DNA of 64,000 bases from Fistularia commersonii (GCA_037954325.1 JBBMNZ010000001.1:16965258-17029257), one strand, 5' to 3'. Counted from the stretch's first letter, positions 51,008-62,837 are shown. Translations and numbers: made by a program. Notes: generated by a model from the sequence alone, not told the origin.

Positions 51008-52668
51008 TAGCCGGCTGACTCGATGCTACAGCATCACAGAGGATGAGCCTTGGCATCACCAACATCACCCTGCGCAGCTCAACAGCTGTAACTACCAATT
51101 ACCGAGGTCATCTAGACATGGGTAGCGCATACACACACACACACAAACACGCACGCACGCATGGACGCATGCACACACATGCACTTCCCAACACAATGTG
51201 TTGCGTGTTTTGAGCAGCTGCACAGAGATATTTAAAGCCTCTTTTCGGCTCGGTGCTGATGGATGGTGAAAAGAGCTTTGGCCTGTGAAGGAGCCGAAAC
51301 CAAGCATCATTCAAAGTGGATGGGGTGGGGTGGAGGTATGGGGGGAGGGTTAGTCATTCTGAAAGGAGGGCGAGAGTCTCCAGCTGCTTGGCTTCCTGTC
51401 GCCAGTAGAATCTGAATGAGACACCTAAAATTATAAAATCTATTCCGCTGCCATAATTGATCATCCCACAATCTCAGCAGGATGTGGTATAATCCTTGCT
51501 TCTTTGGTAGCTTGGAGTAAACATTATCTGGATTGCTGAGCCGAAAATCGAAGGTAACATCAGAGGAGCCGTGGCATAAAAACACACTCCGGCTCAAGGT
51601 TGTTTGGCAGCAAAAACGTGACATGAAAACCAACAGTTGGCAAACATGTCAGGAATGTGAGCCTGTGCTAATGACATTGTTGCAATAATGCAGAGCGGGT
51701 TCCCATGGGGTGCCAACAAATTGGGATGTTAACACCTGTTCAAAAATCAAACACTTTCCAAACGTTAACACTGATTGATGGTTATAACTATCTTTTTAAT
51801 CTATTTCTTTAGGCCAACTCCCTCCTCCAAAACAAAAAAAACCTGCTTTTATTTCCCTGCCAAATCTGACAGGCCCAGTTTCAAAATGGTGGGTTTGTGT
51901 CAAATGAACTGGTGTGAGAGAAGCAGGAGGGTGGCAGTCGACACGACTTTGTGCGCCTGAAATGAAAGCATGGCGGGAACATAACACAGAACAACCACAC
52001 CAACAACTATAAATGTCATCCATTCATTCATTCATTACCAGTAACATTTTTTCTACCACAAATACTTATTTTTTAGGGGTGGGGGGCAAACAGTTTAGTC
52101 TTCAATGAATCTACTGACCCTGCCAGGAACCAGGAGCATAGAGAGAACCCAACTAAGTAATCAGTAAACTAAACTAATCAAATTATAAAATTTGAAACAT
52201 GAAACACAAATACATCCCAATCTCTGTTTTGATCAAAAGTGTTTTTTTCTCAGAAGTACTAAAATGTCAGTTTTAAGAATAACTTTTTGAAAGGATATTT
52301 TTGTGGTTATAATTTTTTCTTTTAAGCTTTCACATATTTCAGAAAATCTTGTGCCAACTGTTAAGGTAATGTCTTAATAATTAATAAAAAAACCTCAAAA
52401 AAACACTAAGTTTTTACATTTTCTTAAAAAAAAAGTATCACCCTCGCGAATGAAAACAAGGTTCACATTAGCATTTTTGGCCACCTCTATATTAACATCT
52501 ATATCTTATGTCTTGTTTTTATGTGTCTAAGATGATTTTGGTATCAAGTCACAGATCAGACCTTCAAAACCCTGGTCTCGTGTTTTGTAAACCTTGGGCT
52601 GCTGCGATGGGGGAGAAACCGAAATACCTAAACTCTCCTGCGGGATCTTTCCTGCCCAGCAGGGGGCG

Positions 52669-52982
52669 TTACGCCTCCAGCAGGACGTGCCAGCGGCAGA
52701 CCTGCTGTCCTCGACTGTCCCTCATGTCCTGCCAGTGGAGCTGCTCCTCCTCACCACTGCTGTTCTGGCCCAGCGCCACCCAACCCACCATCTCCTTGCG
52801 CTTCATGCTTCGTCGGTTGTAGATGGAGACCAGGAGCGTGACATCTGACAGCTGGAAGAGCGCTACCTGGAAGACGAAAGTCTCCTTGTAGACTGGGTTG
52901 GGCTGCCCGCGGCGGATCGACGTCTTGCACCGTGAGATTTCCTGACCAACCGAGTTCAATAGTGTCAGACGCCCGTAGGTGT
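52669..52982 (-). CDS. SYT16: Synaptotagmin-16, last exon (C2B domain)
   Basis: The 3' coding exon (acceptor TTTCTCCAG at 52983, TAA at 52669) encodes most of the C2B domain: TYGRLTLLNSVGQEISRCKT, then IRRGQPNPVYKETFVFQVAL, FQLSDVTLLVSIYNRRSMKR, and the C-terminus GQQVCRWHVLLEA. SYT16 is a synaptotagmin-family protein that binds membranes or partners without calcium; the acidic calcium-loop residues of SYT1 are not visible here. LGQNSSGEEEQ and DTYG favour SYT16 over its close paralogue SYT14. Intron phase 1 fits the previous exon, with an Asp codon split across the junction. Confidence 0.94.
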
Positions 52983-53646
52983 CTGGAGAAAGGAAGCAGA
53001 AGACAGGGCTCTGTAAAAATTGACATTTAAAGAAAGGTAAATGTTATTTTGTGTGATGTTTTTGGGGTGCCCCGGACATTCTTTGATGTTGCCCCTTTTT
53101 AGCTCCTGTTAATTTGGCTCAGAAGCGAAGTAGAGAATCAAAAAGAAGAGGAAAAAAAACAAGAAAGGACTAAGACAGGACATTCAAATACTATGATTTA
53201 ACAATTTTTCATATTTCATAATTCAAAAACTATGATTGGAAACTTGCTATCCTGTTTTCCAGGTTTTCAGGGACACAAAATAAGATGAAAAATGACAAAA
53301 ACATTAAAAAAAACATTCACAATCATTAGTACAAGACATACAAAATCAACATAATGCATAACAAAATATATACAGAGCTTTAATATGTATTACAGAAAAA
53401 TACATTGGGTAGAAAAACTACCCAATGTATGAATAAAAACTGACTGATGCTACAGTTTTGATGCTGAAATTGAATTTCAGGGAGTAAAAGAAATGCACTT
53501 AAAAATCCATCCAGTCAAATTATTCTTGAAGCATGACATTGTGACCAAATGTCTCTGGGACGATAAAATGAAGTTTTCTTACATGTTATGGTTATGATGA
53601 CTTAATATTACATAATAAACATCTGTTACATGATAGAATGTTACTC

Positions 53647-53664
53647 TGTGTGTGTGTGTGTGTG

Positions 53665-53711
<47 letters not shown>
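53647..53711. repeat. (TG)n microsatellite next to a SYT16 donor
   Basis: About 65 bp of TG repeat with one C substitution. On the transcribed minus strand it is a CA repeat beginning about 12 nt after the 5' splice site of the SYT16 exon at 53724-53913. Confidence 0.97.
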
Positions 53712-53712
<1 letters not shown>

Positions 53713-53723
53713 CGCCTGCACAC

Positions 53724-53913
53724 CTGGAGGTCTGTTAACAGCCAGGTTCCTGAAGTGGCTGCCCTTGATGAGCTCCACAGACATGCGTCCTGTGGTGGCG
53801 TTATAGGTGAGGCCCACCAGCAGCTCGGGGACACCGCCGTGGGTGAGGGACTGGGTGGACGAAGCGCTGTCACTCTGAGATGCGGCGGATAGACTCAGCT
53901 GGGAGCCTAGACA
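53724..53913 (-). CDS. SYT16: Synaptotagmin-16, C2A-C2B linker and start of C2B
   Basis: A 190-bp exon with acceptor TTTCCAG and donor CCAG/GTGTGC. It encodes SASSTQSLTHGGVPELLVGL, then TYNATTGRMSVELIKGSHFR and NLAVNRPP, which follow the human SYT16 sequence closely (SHGGVPELLVGL.YNATTGR). The last nucleotide joins with the next exon to form Asp. The donor has GTGTGC rather than GTAAGT, so it is weak and may depend on nearby sequence. Confidence 0.93.
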
Positions 53914-54189
53914 CTGGAAATGAAAAAAAAACCTGCCATGAAGAACTGTTAATCGCCATAAAATGATTTAAAGTTGCCCTCGAGACATTTGTTTGTAAAC
54001 AGAGAAGGACATTTTTTTTTTACCCATCTCAAAGTTTACCTTCAGTGATGTCGGCGGCATCCAGCCCTTCGTGGAAAACTAGATTTGCCGATGTTCTCAT
54101 TTTGTCGTATAATCATCACTCGATAGCTTCACCAGATGTTTAAAACAAAAATGCCTTCGTTTGCCTGTATCATTTCCAGAGTGACTCAC

Positions 54190-54651
54190 CTTGAGGTTAC
54201 TTCGCGGCTCCAGAACCAGTGTTGTCTCCATGGTGCCGCCGTCCGGGTTGAGCCCGTCTAAATGCAGCACCTTCTCCCCCATCATCCGCGCCCGGGACAT
54301 CCTGCCCTCCAGGGCGTAGAGGCGGAACCTGACGGCCAACATGTGAATGTTGGATGGTTCCAGGCGTGAGAAGCGGAAGGTTTCGTTAAAATGAGGGAGC
54401 GAGCCCTTCTGTACTGATGTCTTGTGGCGTTGTTTCTTGGCAGGGAGCAGGACCATGTGAACCTGCCAGGAGTCCATTCCACTGCGAGCCTTGTCAGGAA
54501 CGTCCCGGGCGGCGATCACGGAGACCAGAAGCTTCTCAGTGACAGGATGGTACTCAAGGGAAAGGACCAGGTCGCCGCACTTTGAGATTGGGGATCGGGG
54601 AGAGGAGCTCACTGGTTGCGAGCTGACCTCATCTGGGGGGAGTATATTCTG
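54190..54651 (-). CDS. SYT16: Synaptotagmin-16, C2A domain exon
   Basis: A 154-codon exon ending AAG/GTGAGT at 54190. The C2A domain runs from CGDLVLSLEYHPVTEKLLVS through MDSWQVHMVLLPAKKQRHKT, FNETFRFSRLEPSNIHMLAV and RFRLYALEGRMSRARMMGEK to TTLVLEPRSNLK. The DSWQVHMVLLP...KKQR block identifies the SYT14/SYT16 group. The canonical Asp cluster of calcium-binding loop 3 is absent, as known for this group. The acceptor is taken as CCCAG at 54652; another AG three nucleotides further in keeps the frame too. Confidence 0.92.
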
Positions 54652-55296
54652 CTGGGTATATAGGACAAGAAAAATACTGTTTTTCATTATCTTTACATTA
54701 GAAATTGATCTTCAAAACAACACAAAAAATCTTTTGATAATTTGTCAGTTCTTTAAATCAAGTTCAGTAGAATTGTTCGGTTTCACCAAATTTCCTACTG
54801 CAAAAAAGACAAGGGATATTGCAGTGTCTCCCCCTTATGTTTGCATCTCCATGTTTGCCATACATTCTAGCATGACTAATCGATACCATCTTTATTTGCG
54901 AGATAGGGAAGAGGACGGGACCGACAGAGGACAAGGTTTCTTCCAAATTTATAGCTGGCGCTCACTTGGAAGTGGGTTAGTGCCCATTAATGGTTCTATG
55001 GTCCAGACCACAAGTACATTCCAGCTATTGCAAAAAAGATGATTTGGGGAATTGGGAAATTTGGGGAACCTTAAATGTCTCTCTGGCTCTGTTCTACCTC
55101 ATCTTCCCGCCTTTGTGTTTCATACAAAGTGCTTTGAATTTTGTCTTTACAAGCCAAGTAGTCTTGCTTTTCAGCTGTCAAACGGCATTCAGAATCCTCC
55201 ATCATTTTCCGCCATGTTCACCCACGACACGCCATCTTATTACCGTCTGTATGAAAAGCCTGAGATACAAACTGGGAAGGAATCCTGTCAAACAGG

Positions 55297-55297
<1 letters not shown>

Positions 55298-55330
<33 letters not shown>

Positions 55331-55357
55331 TGAAACACACACACACACACACACACA
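55298..55357. repeat. Poly(C) run plus (CA)n
   Basis: A run of about 30 C residues (55298-55327), a few other bases, then about 23 bp of CA repeat. The length of the C run is likely to be variable and error-prone in sequencing. Confidence 0.95.
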
Positions 55358-55399
55358 AAACCATGTCACCATCCTCGTATAGTCTGCAAACACTGTGCG

Positions 55400-55680
55400 G
55401 ATGATGTGCCGTGTTGACAGAGTGCCTGCATCGACATGGCAACGAGGGAAGAGATAAGATTATCACGCTGCTCGGGCTGCAGCCTATCAAAGGGGCGGGT
55501 TGGAAGGTCAGAGGAATCGCAAAGAGCGAGGTTCAGCTTGGCAAGTGCCCCAGACACCACCGACACCTGCTGCCGCTGCAACAGCCCGAGAAACCATCCA
55601 TCAGTAGTGGCAACTATGTCATAGTCACGATTGAGAAGGAGGCTGACAAGCAGATGGTGCGGTTGGGATGAATGAATGAA
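55400..55680. other. GC-richer island with open frames on both strands
   Basis: A 280-bp block with complex sequence inside a repeat-rich SYT16 intron. On the minus strand one frame stays open for about 100 codons, including LAKLNLALCDSSDLPTRPFD and RLQPEQRDNLISSLVAMSMQ. On the plus strand 86 codons are open. It does not fit as a SYT16 exon because the donor phase disagrees with its neighbours. It could be conserved non-coding DNA, a decayed gene copy or chance. Confidence 0.25.
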
Positions 55681-57171
55681 AATGACTCGAGGAGCAGCAG
55701 AATGACTAAATTAAATTGGAGGGTCTTGGAAAAGAACAATTTAAGCATTTTTTCAATTTTTTTTTTTGAATAAGAGTCTCTCTTTCTCTGGTTATGAAAA
55801 TATTCAAACAAACTGAATTGATCATTCAGTTCAGTTCAGTTCAGTTCAGTTCAATTGAACATTTTGACAAAAGGAATTGAACGAGAGAGTGAATGCTTGG
55901 ACATCTTTATGAATAACAAGTTAAGCCCCATCCCTTCTCCCTCCGACATCTTACTCAGTCAGTTTCCAGATGACTGGATGAAGTGGAAGTGGTCAGGGGT
56001 CTGACGTGATTCACCAAACTATTTCCTGCAGACAATTTTGTGTTCAAGTATAATGAAACCCTTCAACTGTGAAAGTACTTGTGAAACATGTCGGGGCTAA
56101 AAAGAATGAGAAATTAAATTCTGTAAACATTTTCATATTGAATACATATATAAGGAAATATATCAAAAATGATTTTATCTTATTCAATGTTCTAATTGTA
56201 TATACCTTTTATCCACCTGGATAAAAAAATGTTTGGGGGGGGTTTCGGTAAATAATGTTAAAATCAAGACAAGTCAGTATTATGGGATTGAAACTTTCAT
56301 GCGTACGTGTGTGTATGTATGTTTGTGTGGGAGGTGTTTACAGCACAGATTGCTTGCTGCCTATTTCAAAAGTGTGGCTTGACGATCTGAGATGTTGAGA
56401 CTTTGCATTTTGGCTGTCCTACATGAAAACACACACATGCACGCGATCATGCAAAGACACACACATGCATACACACACACACACACACACACACAGGTGG
56501 TTATTCATGAGCTGATGGAAAGCTAATGCAGCGCTGAAGGAACCATGGACTGTTTACAATTATGTTTACATTGAACATTGGGGATTTGAATTGAAAAGAA
56601 AAAATCAAAAAATTAAACCTGAGGGCATGGATGGCGAAGTGATAATCCTATCACAGCTGAACCGTCGCACCTCCGGCAGGCTCGACGGGTGATGGCCAGT
56701 AACTGTACTCATTAAATAATCCTCACTCCCCACCCGGGGGTAAATACAGATACATGCCTGGGCTGAACCTGGGACCAAACAGGTAAATTAAAAGACTACA
56801 CTTGTATGATGTTAGCCTCACTTTACCTGTGAAATCCTTGAGATATGGCCAAAAATATACACTGACCATGATCTAATCAATCCAATTCTGAGTTCTCTAA
56901 AAGGGGTTTCCAAGGTACCGTGTGAGAGATATGTGGAGCCTGTGAACAGGACTAACAGGTCAAACTCCAGTCACCAGAGCTGTTTGGATCTGTTTAAAAA
57001 AAAAACGACCTGGATCGCAGAACCATGTGTTTGCTGAAACACCTGAATAGCCTGGAGGATGCTGTCTCTGTATAGATTTCAAACTGGTTCTAAGACAGCC
57101 CCCCAACTTGTAACTGTAGCTTGTCTGATAATCGTCGATTAAATTGCAGACGAAACCCCAGACTCTGGTAC

Positions 57172-57398
57172 CTCAGGGCTCCAGGTCGAGCAGCTGTCCA
57201 CGGGCTCCTCTCTGTCAGGATTCATGTCCTCACTCCCGTCTGCGGCCTGCCGGTTAGTGCTGGGCCTGACCTGGGTGGGGCCTGCTGTTGCTTCCAGTCT
57301 GGCCGGCACCTCTGGAGAGACAGGCGGCGTCTTCTCAGCCTCCACTGGAGCGGCAGAAAGTTGGTCCTGGAATCCAGGTTTGCTTTGGGCATCCATGT
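57172..57398 (-). CDS. SYT16: Synaptotagmin-16, linker exon upstream of C2A
   Basis: A 227-bp exon with acceptor CCTCCTCAG and donor CCTGAG/GTACCA. It encodes a low-complexity hydrophilic linker: MDAQSKPGFQDQLSAAPVEA, then EKTPPVSPEVP and ending CSTWSPE. The incoming phase 1 joins the previous exon and the outgoing phase 0 joins the C2A exon. The sequence itself is poorly conserved; assignment rests on splice sites, phase and position. Confidence 0.75.
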
Positions 57399-60176
57399 CT
57401 GAGGAGGAGAGATGAGATGGCGGAGAAGTTCAGCATTAAGGCCCCTGTTGGCCAGTGATGCATCAGGCTCAAAGCGATCACACAGCAGGTGCTCTTTCTG
57501 TTTTGCTTTTTAGTTCTTTTAGTCCAATCATAATACAGCGTCAATCCAAATCTCTTATTAAAATAAAACAAACAGAGGCAATATGAATTGTAGCTTGAAT
57601 TCCTGGTAAACGTCGGGTTCGTTTTTTATGTTACAAGGAACAAACACACATGCGAAACTACTACGTTTCAGGCAATTGATCATAGACGGCCTTGCTAATA
57701 AGGAAAGACGCAGAAAAAATTTACAGTGCTCCCTACAATTATGAAAATATAATTTACTAGAATGTGGTAATTTTCCCCTTGGCTAAGAGACCCCTGGATT
57801 CACCGATTAGACACTGAAGTCTCAGTTTATTTTGTATTTATTTCACCCTCTTCGCCAGCGTCTCTTTGAAACTTGGGCCTTTCTCCGAAAAAAAAAGAAG
57901 AAAGACTCGGAGAACAAGTTGTCCCTCTTTCCAATCAATAGCAATCATCTCTAATTCATACCCATTAATGTCGGCCTGACTGTTATATCAATGGCCGCAT
58001 TGAGCGCTCGCCATGGCAACAGGCTGAGGTGAATCATAAACCCATGTGTGTGCATGTGTGTTTTATGGCTCACATGTCAGCCTGTTTGAAATGGGGAACC
58101 AAATATTTGTCAGGCGTCCACCTCCTCAGCAAGGGCTTCCCTCCCTGTCACTTCAATTACCTCTATCAAATACAAATACTCCACTCATTGTCAAGTATTT
58201 GAGACAAGGATGTAGATAAAAACGGACTATAGATCTTAAAAAAAAAAAAGAAAAAAAAAAAGCCAAAGCTTGTTTAATTGGGTGCAGCGAAAAAAATCCA
58301 TGACAAGGCCAACAAAATATTGTGAGACAATCTGACCTGGGCCGAAACTGGACACACACCTAAAATACAAACTTTGCGCTAATAAATGACAGGTGATCAC
58401 ATGGTGGTGGTGGGGGAATTCATTGCTGATTCATTGACAAGACTCGGGTTATCGAAAGAAAATAAATACAGGCAAAAAATAACACACATGAGGGAAACTG
58501 AACAAAGGGAGGAAATACAGTGATAAGTGAGAAACCAGAATACTACATACCAAAACAGGAAGTCACAAGAGTATTAACTGGCACGGAACACGGAGGGCGA
58601 GACCACTAGTCACGACACATGCCATAAAAGGGCAGAGGAAAACGCCCTTCAAAATAACAGACACAGCCTCAGGGAGAAGATGTGTTTGGAAAAAATAAAA
58701 GGTAATAAATGCTTTCAAAGTAAAAGATAGAGAGGCACTACAAGATCAATAAATATATAATGTGCCAAAAAAGGTTTGAGCATGTGGACTCAAAACTCAA
58801 CTGTTGGTGAATTAAATATGATTTATGACAATGGTAGTTTCAGTCATTCAGATTTTCTCCAGCTTGACGTAATTTAGCTGATTTCAACTCGATTTTCATC
58901 GAGCCTGTTCATTAAAATGTGGCCAAATGTGGTAGAAACAATGAAAAAAAAAAGCTGCTGGGACATTTACATGTCAACAAACAAGCGGATCAAACACGAT
59001 TTAACGAGTTTCACAGTAAAAGCCTGTAAGGTCTGTTGTTTGCAGTGAGGTCGCTCGTCAAATACCCAGGCAAAAAAACCCAAATGCAAATGTGTGTTCT
59101 AATTAAAGCCACCGCTGTGGGTCCAGAACCCCCCCCCCCTCAAAACCTCAGCGGTCCGATGGCACTGAGCTCCTCTGAGCTCTTTACTAGCTCTAATCTG
59201 CCGAAAGGAAAGATTATTCAGAGCCTTTTGGAAAACGACACTGGCCCGGATTAGTGGACTAGATTTGTCTGTTTGGCAGAAGCTGAACTCCAGAGTTCGA
59301 CATCACATGCTTGTTTTCGGGGTCATTGTCTGTCTGCTGGAAATTAAGCCTCAGCTTAGATACGCGGCTGAAAAATACACCTCAAATAACTTAGCATTTT
59401 AGTTTCTGTGAAAGGATCTGACACGCCATCAAATTAAAACTTAAGACCTGATGGCAGAATATGAAAAGTAGATCAGAAAGATTTATTAATTAATGAATCC
59501 ATAATCTATACATCAGTTCCTCTCTGCAGTCTCGAGGGGCTTACATCAGGCAAGAGTGGGGATTTAACTTGGATGGGTCAGCGGAAAATCACATGTCCGC
59601 ATACAGAGATGTTCACATTTCTGTCCACTTTATCAGCAATAGCATTATATCAATGGAGGTGTTCAGAAGTTAATTGTGGGGTTCATCAAGGTTCTAATTT
59701 CGGTCTTCTGTAGTTTAAATAGTTGAGTCATATGTTGCTTTCAATACCTATGTTTATGTACAACAGAATACACTGTGCGCATAAAAAGAAGCACAGTTCA
59801 ATTTTGCTGTCACTACTATTTTAGCAAAAACTATTGTACTAACTCGGTGATGGACATGAATCTAATGTTCCCTTTCTTTTTGATGTTTATACTCTCAACC
59901 ACCACCTCAGGGAAATATTTAGCTCTGAAGAATCTGTTTTGTGGTCTCTCACAACAACAGCTATGACAGACACAAGAATCAATCCCAACAGTCAGATGGC
60001 AATGAAAACAACACTTGAACCTGTGCATATGGAGACTATTAAAGGTGTTATGGCAACATGCGTTATTCAGCAAACCTTTAATAATTTGAGATGTCATATC
60101 TTGATATTTTTGCTATTTGTTTGCCTGCTATTTTTTGTTTGTTTCTTAAATTAGGAAAAGGTACATCCAAACTCAC
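57399..60176 (-). other. SYT16: SYT16 intron
   Basis: A 2.8 kb intron, AT-rich, with poly(A) and poly(C) runs and a dispersed-repeat remnant near 59,525-59,620. No further exon recognised. Confidence 0.75.
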
Positions 60177-60410
60177 CGTCGCAGTCCGAGGGCTCAGTGC
60201 TGCCCTCCTCCTTGTCTGACAAGCGGTTGAATTTATGGCCTCTACCCAGTGGCGTCTGAATAGCCGGAAGCTGCTGCTGCTCAATGCCGGCAGCCACCGC
60301 TGTGTTGCGGAAACTCTGGGAACGGGACACGGAAATCTCAAACTGCTTCAGGATCTCAGCTTCACTGTCAGATGAGCTATAGTCGTCGCCATCACCGCTG
60401 TAGCTGCTCA
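60177..60410 (-). CDS. SYT16: Synaptotagmin-16, cytoplasmic linker exon
   Basis: A 234-bp exon with acceptor CTTTCCAG and donor CGACG/GTGAGT, phase 1 on both sides. It encodes SSYSGDGDDYSSSDSEAEIL, then KQFEISVSRSQSFRNTAVAA and GRGHKFNRLSDKEEGSTEPS. The KQFEISVSRSQSFR block and the acidic Ser-rich start are typical of the SYT14/16 linker between the membrane anchor and the C2 domains. The region has many potential phosphorylation sites. Confidence 0.85.
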
Positions 60411-62222
60411 CTGGAAAGAGGGGAACACAGGGAGAACACACAGGGGTTGAGGAAGAGAAGGAGCTGGGGGTTGAGGAGATGCAGGACAGTTGGGAGGGGA
60501 GATCCAGATTTGAGAACATTGACCATTTTTTTTCAGTACGACTTATTCCAGGAAGTAGCTGAATGTTATTATGTTTGTTGCATATGTTAGTTTTCAACTA
60601 ATTCAAGATCATTTTCAAGCCTATTTACAATTTTTGGACTCGTTCTTCTGTGTAATTTTGTCAAATATCTAGGGAATTTCTGACTCGTTATTGGGTAGAA
60701 ATTTTTTCCATAAACAAATAATTTCAAACTATTTTCCATAAAGTGCTTAAAAAACAACAAACAAACACTTTTAATTTCTAACAACCCCCAGCCCCCAAAA
60801 AATATTTTTGATTTTCTTTACATTTCGTCTTCTACCTTCGAGATTTCTGGACCTTTAAACTAAGATAGAAAGAACATTACCATAGAATTTGAAAAAAATA
60901 ATTCATTTCTTCCTCTGTATTTGGCAGTTTTAATCTACTCCCAAATGATTTTGTAAAACAAGTGTGAACTCAAGTCGTCTCTCAAAGTGAGAAAACGACC
61001 AATCCCCGGCCACTCTTCTGCCACAATTTGAGAATAGTTCTTCAACGACTACTGAATGAAGGACACTGCCCTCTGAGGAGCAGCTGATGCTGCTAAGCAT
61101 TGGGGTTGGGGTGTTATCCTGTTAACAAGGTTGACAACAGAAAAATGTATCTGCCTGGAAATTTCTGAAAAACCCTCCAGTCTTAAGTTCAAACAATTTG
61201 TCCAGGATAAAGGACACAAAAATAGATGTGGAGGACAACCTGCATCATATCGCCTTCAGACACAATTTTTCCTCCCCTTTTCCTCCATATTACCTGAATG
61301 ACAATAAAGAAAAAGCCACAAGCAGGCATGAAACCTCTTTATAAGAGGGTAAGGTGTTGACAACTTTAAATGAAGCGTCCTCATAAGGGGACACTGTTTA
61401 TTTTATTTGACGGAGTTTTCATTGTCTCTCATCTTCTATCATCATCTGTCATTGTATCTTGCAGGCACTAAATCGGAATCATAATCTCTTTCACTCTAAA
61501 GGAAATGTTTACATGACATTGAGTCTAATTTAGGAAGGCAAAGTGTAGAAAACTTCCCTAAATGTGGATATGAGGATCTGAACATGTCTATGCATGAATA
61601 TCACTGAGAATATACATGTGTATTATAATAAATACATTGGTTATATTTTTATAGTTTATTCCTAAAATAAAACTCATAACGAAAAAAATGCATTATGGTG
61701 ACAAGTATGTAAAGTAAATTTAACATAGATATTTTGGAGTGAAAGTTCAGAGAAGCCAGACTAAGATCTTTCGGTCATGTTCAGAGGAGGGAGAGTGAAT
61801 ATATCGGTAGACTAACGCTGGAATTGGAGCTGCCAGGCAGGAGGTCTAGAGGAAGACCAAAAAGAAGATTTATGGATGTAGTGAGAGAAGATACAAAGGT
61901 AGTTGGTGTGAGAGAGGAGGATACTGAGAACAGGGTTAGATGGAGAAGGTTGATTCGCTGTGGTGACCCCTGAAGGGAAAAGCTGAAAGGAAAAGAAGAA
62001 GCTTATTAATCTTATAAATAAACCCTCCACTCCTACATGTTGTCTTGTACCAGCAGCTGACCTGAGGCTATTTCAGCAATAATTCCAGACTTCCCATAGT
62101 TGTGGTTATTGCTAATATTAATTATTGATTATCATCAAAGTGCTGTACAAGTTAGAAGGTGTTACTGGAATCCCACCTAGGTTTTTTAAGATTAAGTGTC
62201 AGCCGTAGCCGTCAGCTCCTAC
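60411..62222 (-). other. SYT16: SYT16 intron
   Basis: An AT-rich intron containing the RTE 3'-end fragment at 61.7-62.0 kb. Nothing else recognised. Confidence 0.7.
61735..62005 (+). mobile_element. RTE LINE 3'-end fragment
   Basis: About 270 bp with the blocks TTTCGGTCATGTTCAGAGGA, CTGGAATTGGAGCTGCCAGG, GGAAGACCAAAAAGAAGATT and GGTTGATTCGCTGTGGTGAC. It is the same 3' end as at 30.6 kb and 41.9-42.1 kb and includes the last codons of the polyprotein (FGHVQRRESEYIGR-like). Confidence 0.88.
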
Positions 62223-62288
62223 CTGGTTTGAGGAAAGCGGCGGAGAACTCGGAGCAAACAGGAGCAGGATATTTGTTCAGGGAAGCAA
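62223..62288 (-). CDS. SYT16: Candidate 66-bp upstream exon of synaptotagmin-16
   Basis: A 66-bp segment bounded by acceptor ATTTCCAG and donor ACCAG/GTAGGA, open in the frame demanded by the next exon (phase 1 in and out). It would encode ASLNKYPAPVCSEFSAAFLK followed by Pro. The phase agreement and the two good splice signals support it; the peptide itself is not one I can match. The remaining 5' exons, including the membrane anchor, lie beyond the right edge. Confidence 0.45.
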
Positions 62289-62589
62289 CTGGAAATACTT
62301 GCAGCTACACCTGTGGCAGGTGAAGGTGTTTGAACAGGGAGGGAGGGGAACGTCACCCTTCCTGTGGAGCTTCACCATTGCTCTTACTGATTTCCATGTC
62401 AATACAGAGTGATTTGTATATATAGTATTTTGTGTATAGGTATAGGTAAGATGTTGCAGGTTTTGACAGGATTTCTGGGTTGATTTTTTAGATCACTTAT
62501 TGACTAGTGGTAATTTATTACTAATTTGTTATATTTATATTTATCGCATTTTCTTATTGCATTTTAGGAAATTTAATGGAAATATTTAT

Positions 62590-62835
62590 CTTGAAGGCAG
62601 CACGGTGTTGCAGTGGTTGGCGCAGTGGTTCTTCCTCACAGCACGAAGGACCCTGGTTCGATTTTGACAGGGATCCTTTCTGTGAGGAGTTTGCATGCTC
62701 TCCCCGTGTCTGCCGTGTCTGCATGGGTCTCCACCGGGTGCTCCAGTTTCCTCCCACAGTCCAAATACATGCAGAAGGTTAATTGGAAAAAAATGCCCAT
62801 TTGTGTGAACGACAGAGTGAATGGTTGCTTGTCCC
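62590..62835 (+). repeat. tRNA-like dispersed repeat, forward copy
   Basis: Starts GGCAGCACGGTGTTGCAGTG and GGTTGGCGCAGTGGTT (A-box-like), followed by CCCTGGTTCGATTTTG (B-box-like), GTGAGGAGTTTGCATGCTCT, CCCCGTGTCTGC and CCGGGTGCTCCAGTTTCCTC. This is the forward form of the dispersed repeat seen reversed at 20.3, 22.4, 25.4 and 50.4 kb. It is interrupted at its right end by a Tc1 element. Confidence 0.75.
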
Positions 62836-62837
62836 TA

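Larger units (their letters stand above)
46151..52668. other. Intergenic DNA between the SERTAD4-like gene and SYT16
   Basis: AT-rich DNA without recognisable genes. It has a 31-nt poly(A) run at 49,471-49,501, a poly(C) run followed by (CA)n at 50,945-51,005, a dispersed-repeat fragment at 50,385-50,565 and another near 52,075-52,155. The end near 52,668 is SYT16 3' UTR. Human synteny would place KCNH5, RHOJ and GPHB5 between SYT16 and the PPP2R5E group; none is visible. Confidence 0.6.
54652..57171 (-). other. SYT16: SYT16 intron with simple repeats and an open island
   Basis: A 2.5 kb intron. It holds a 30-nt poly(C) run with an adjoining CA repeat (55,298-55,357), a GC-richer island with open frames on both strands (55,400-55,680), a (CAGTT)5 repeat at 55,826-55,851 and a CA repeat near 56,465. 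Confidence 0.8.

Noticed and set aside
55202..55490. Frames with runs of Gly or Pro
   Set aside because: They are created by the poly(C) run and adjoining CA repeat.
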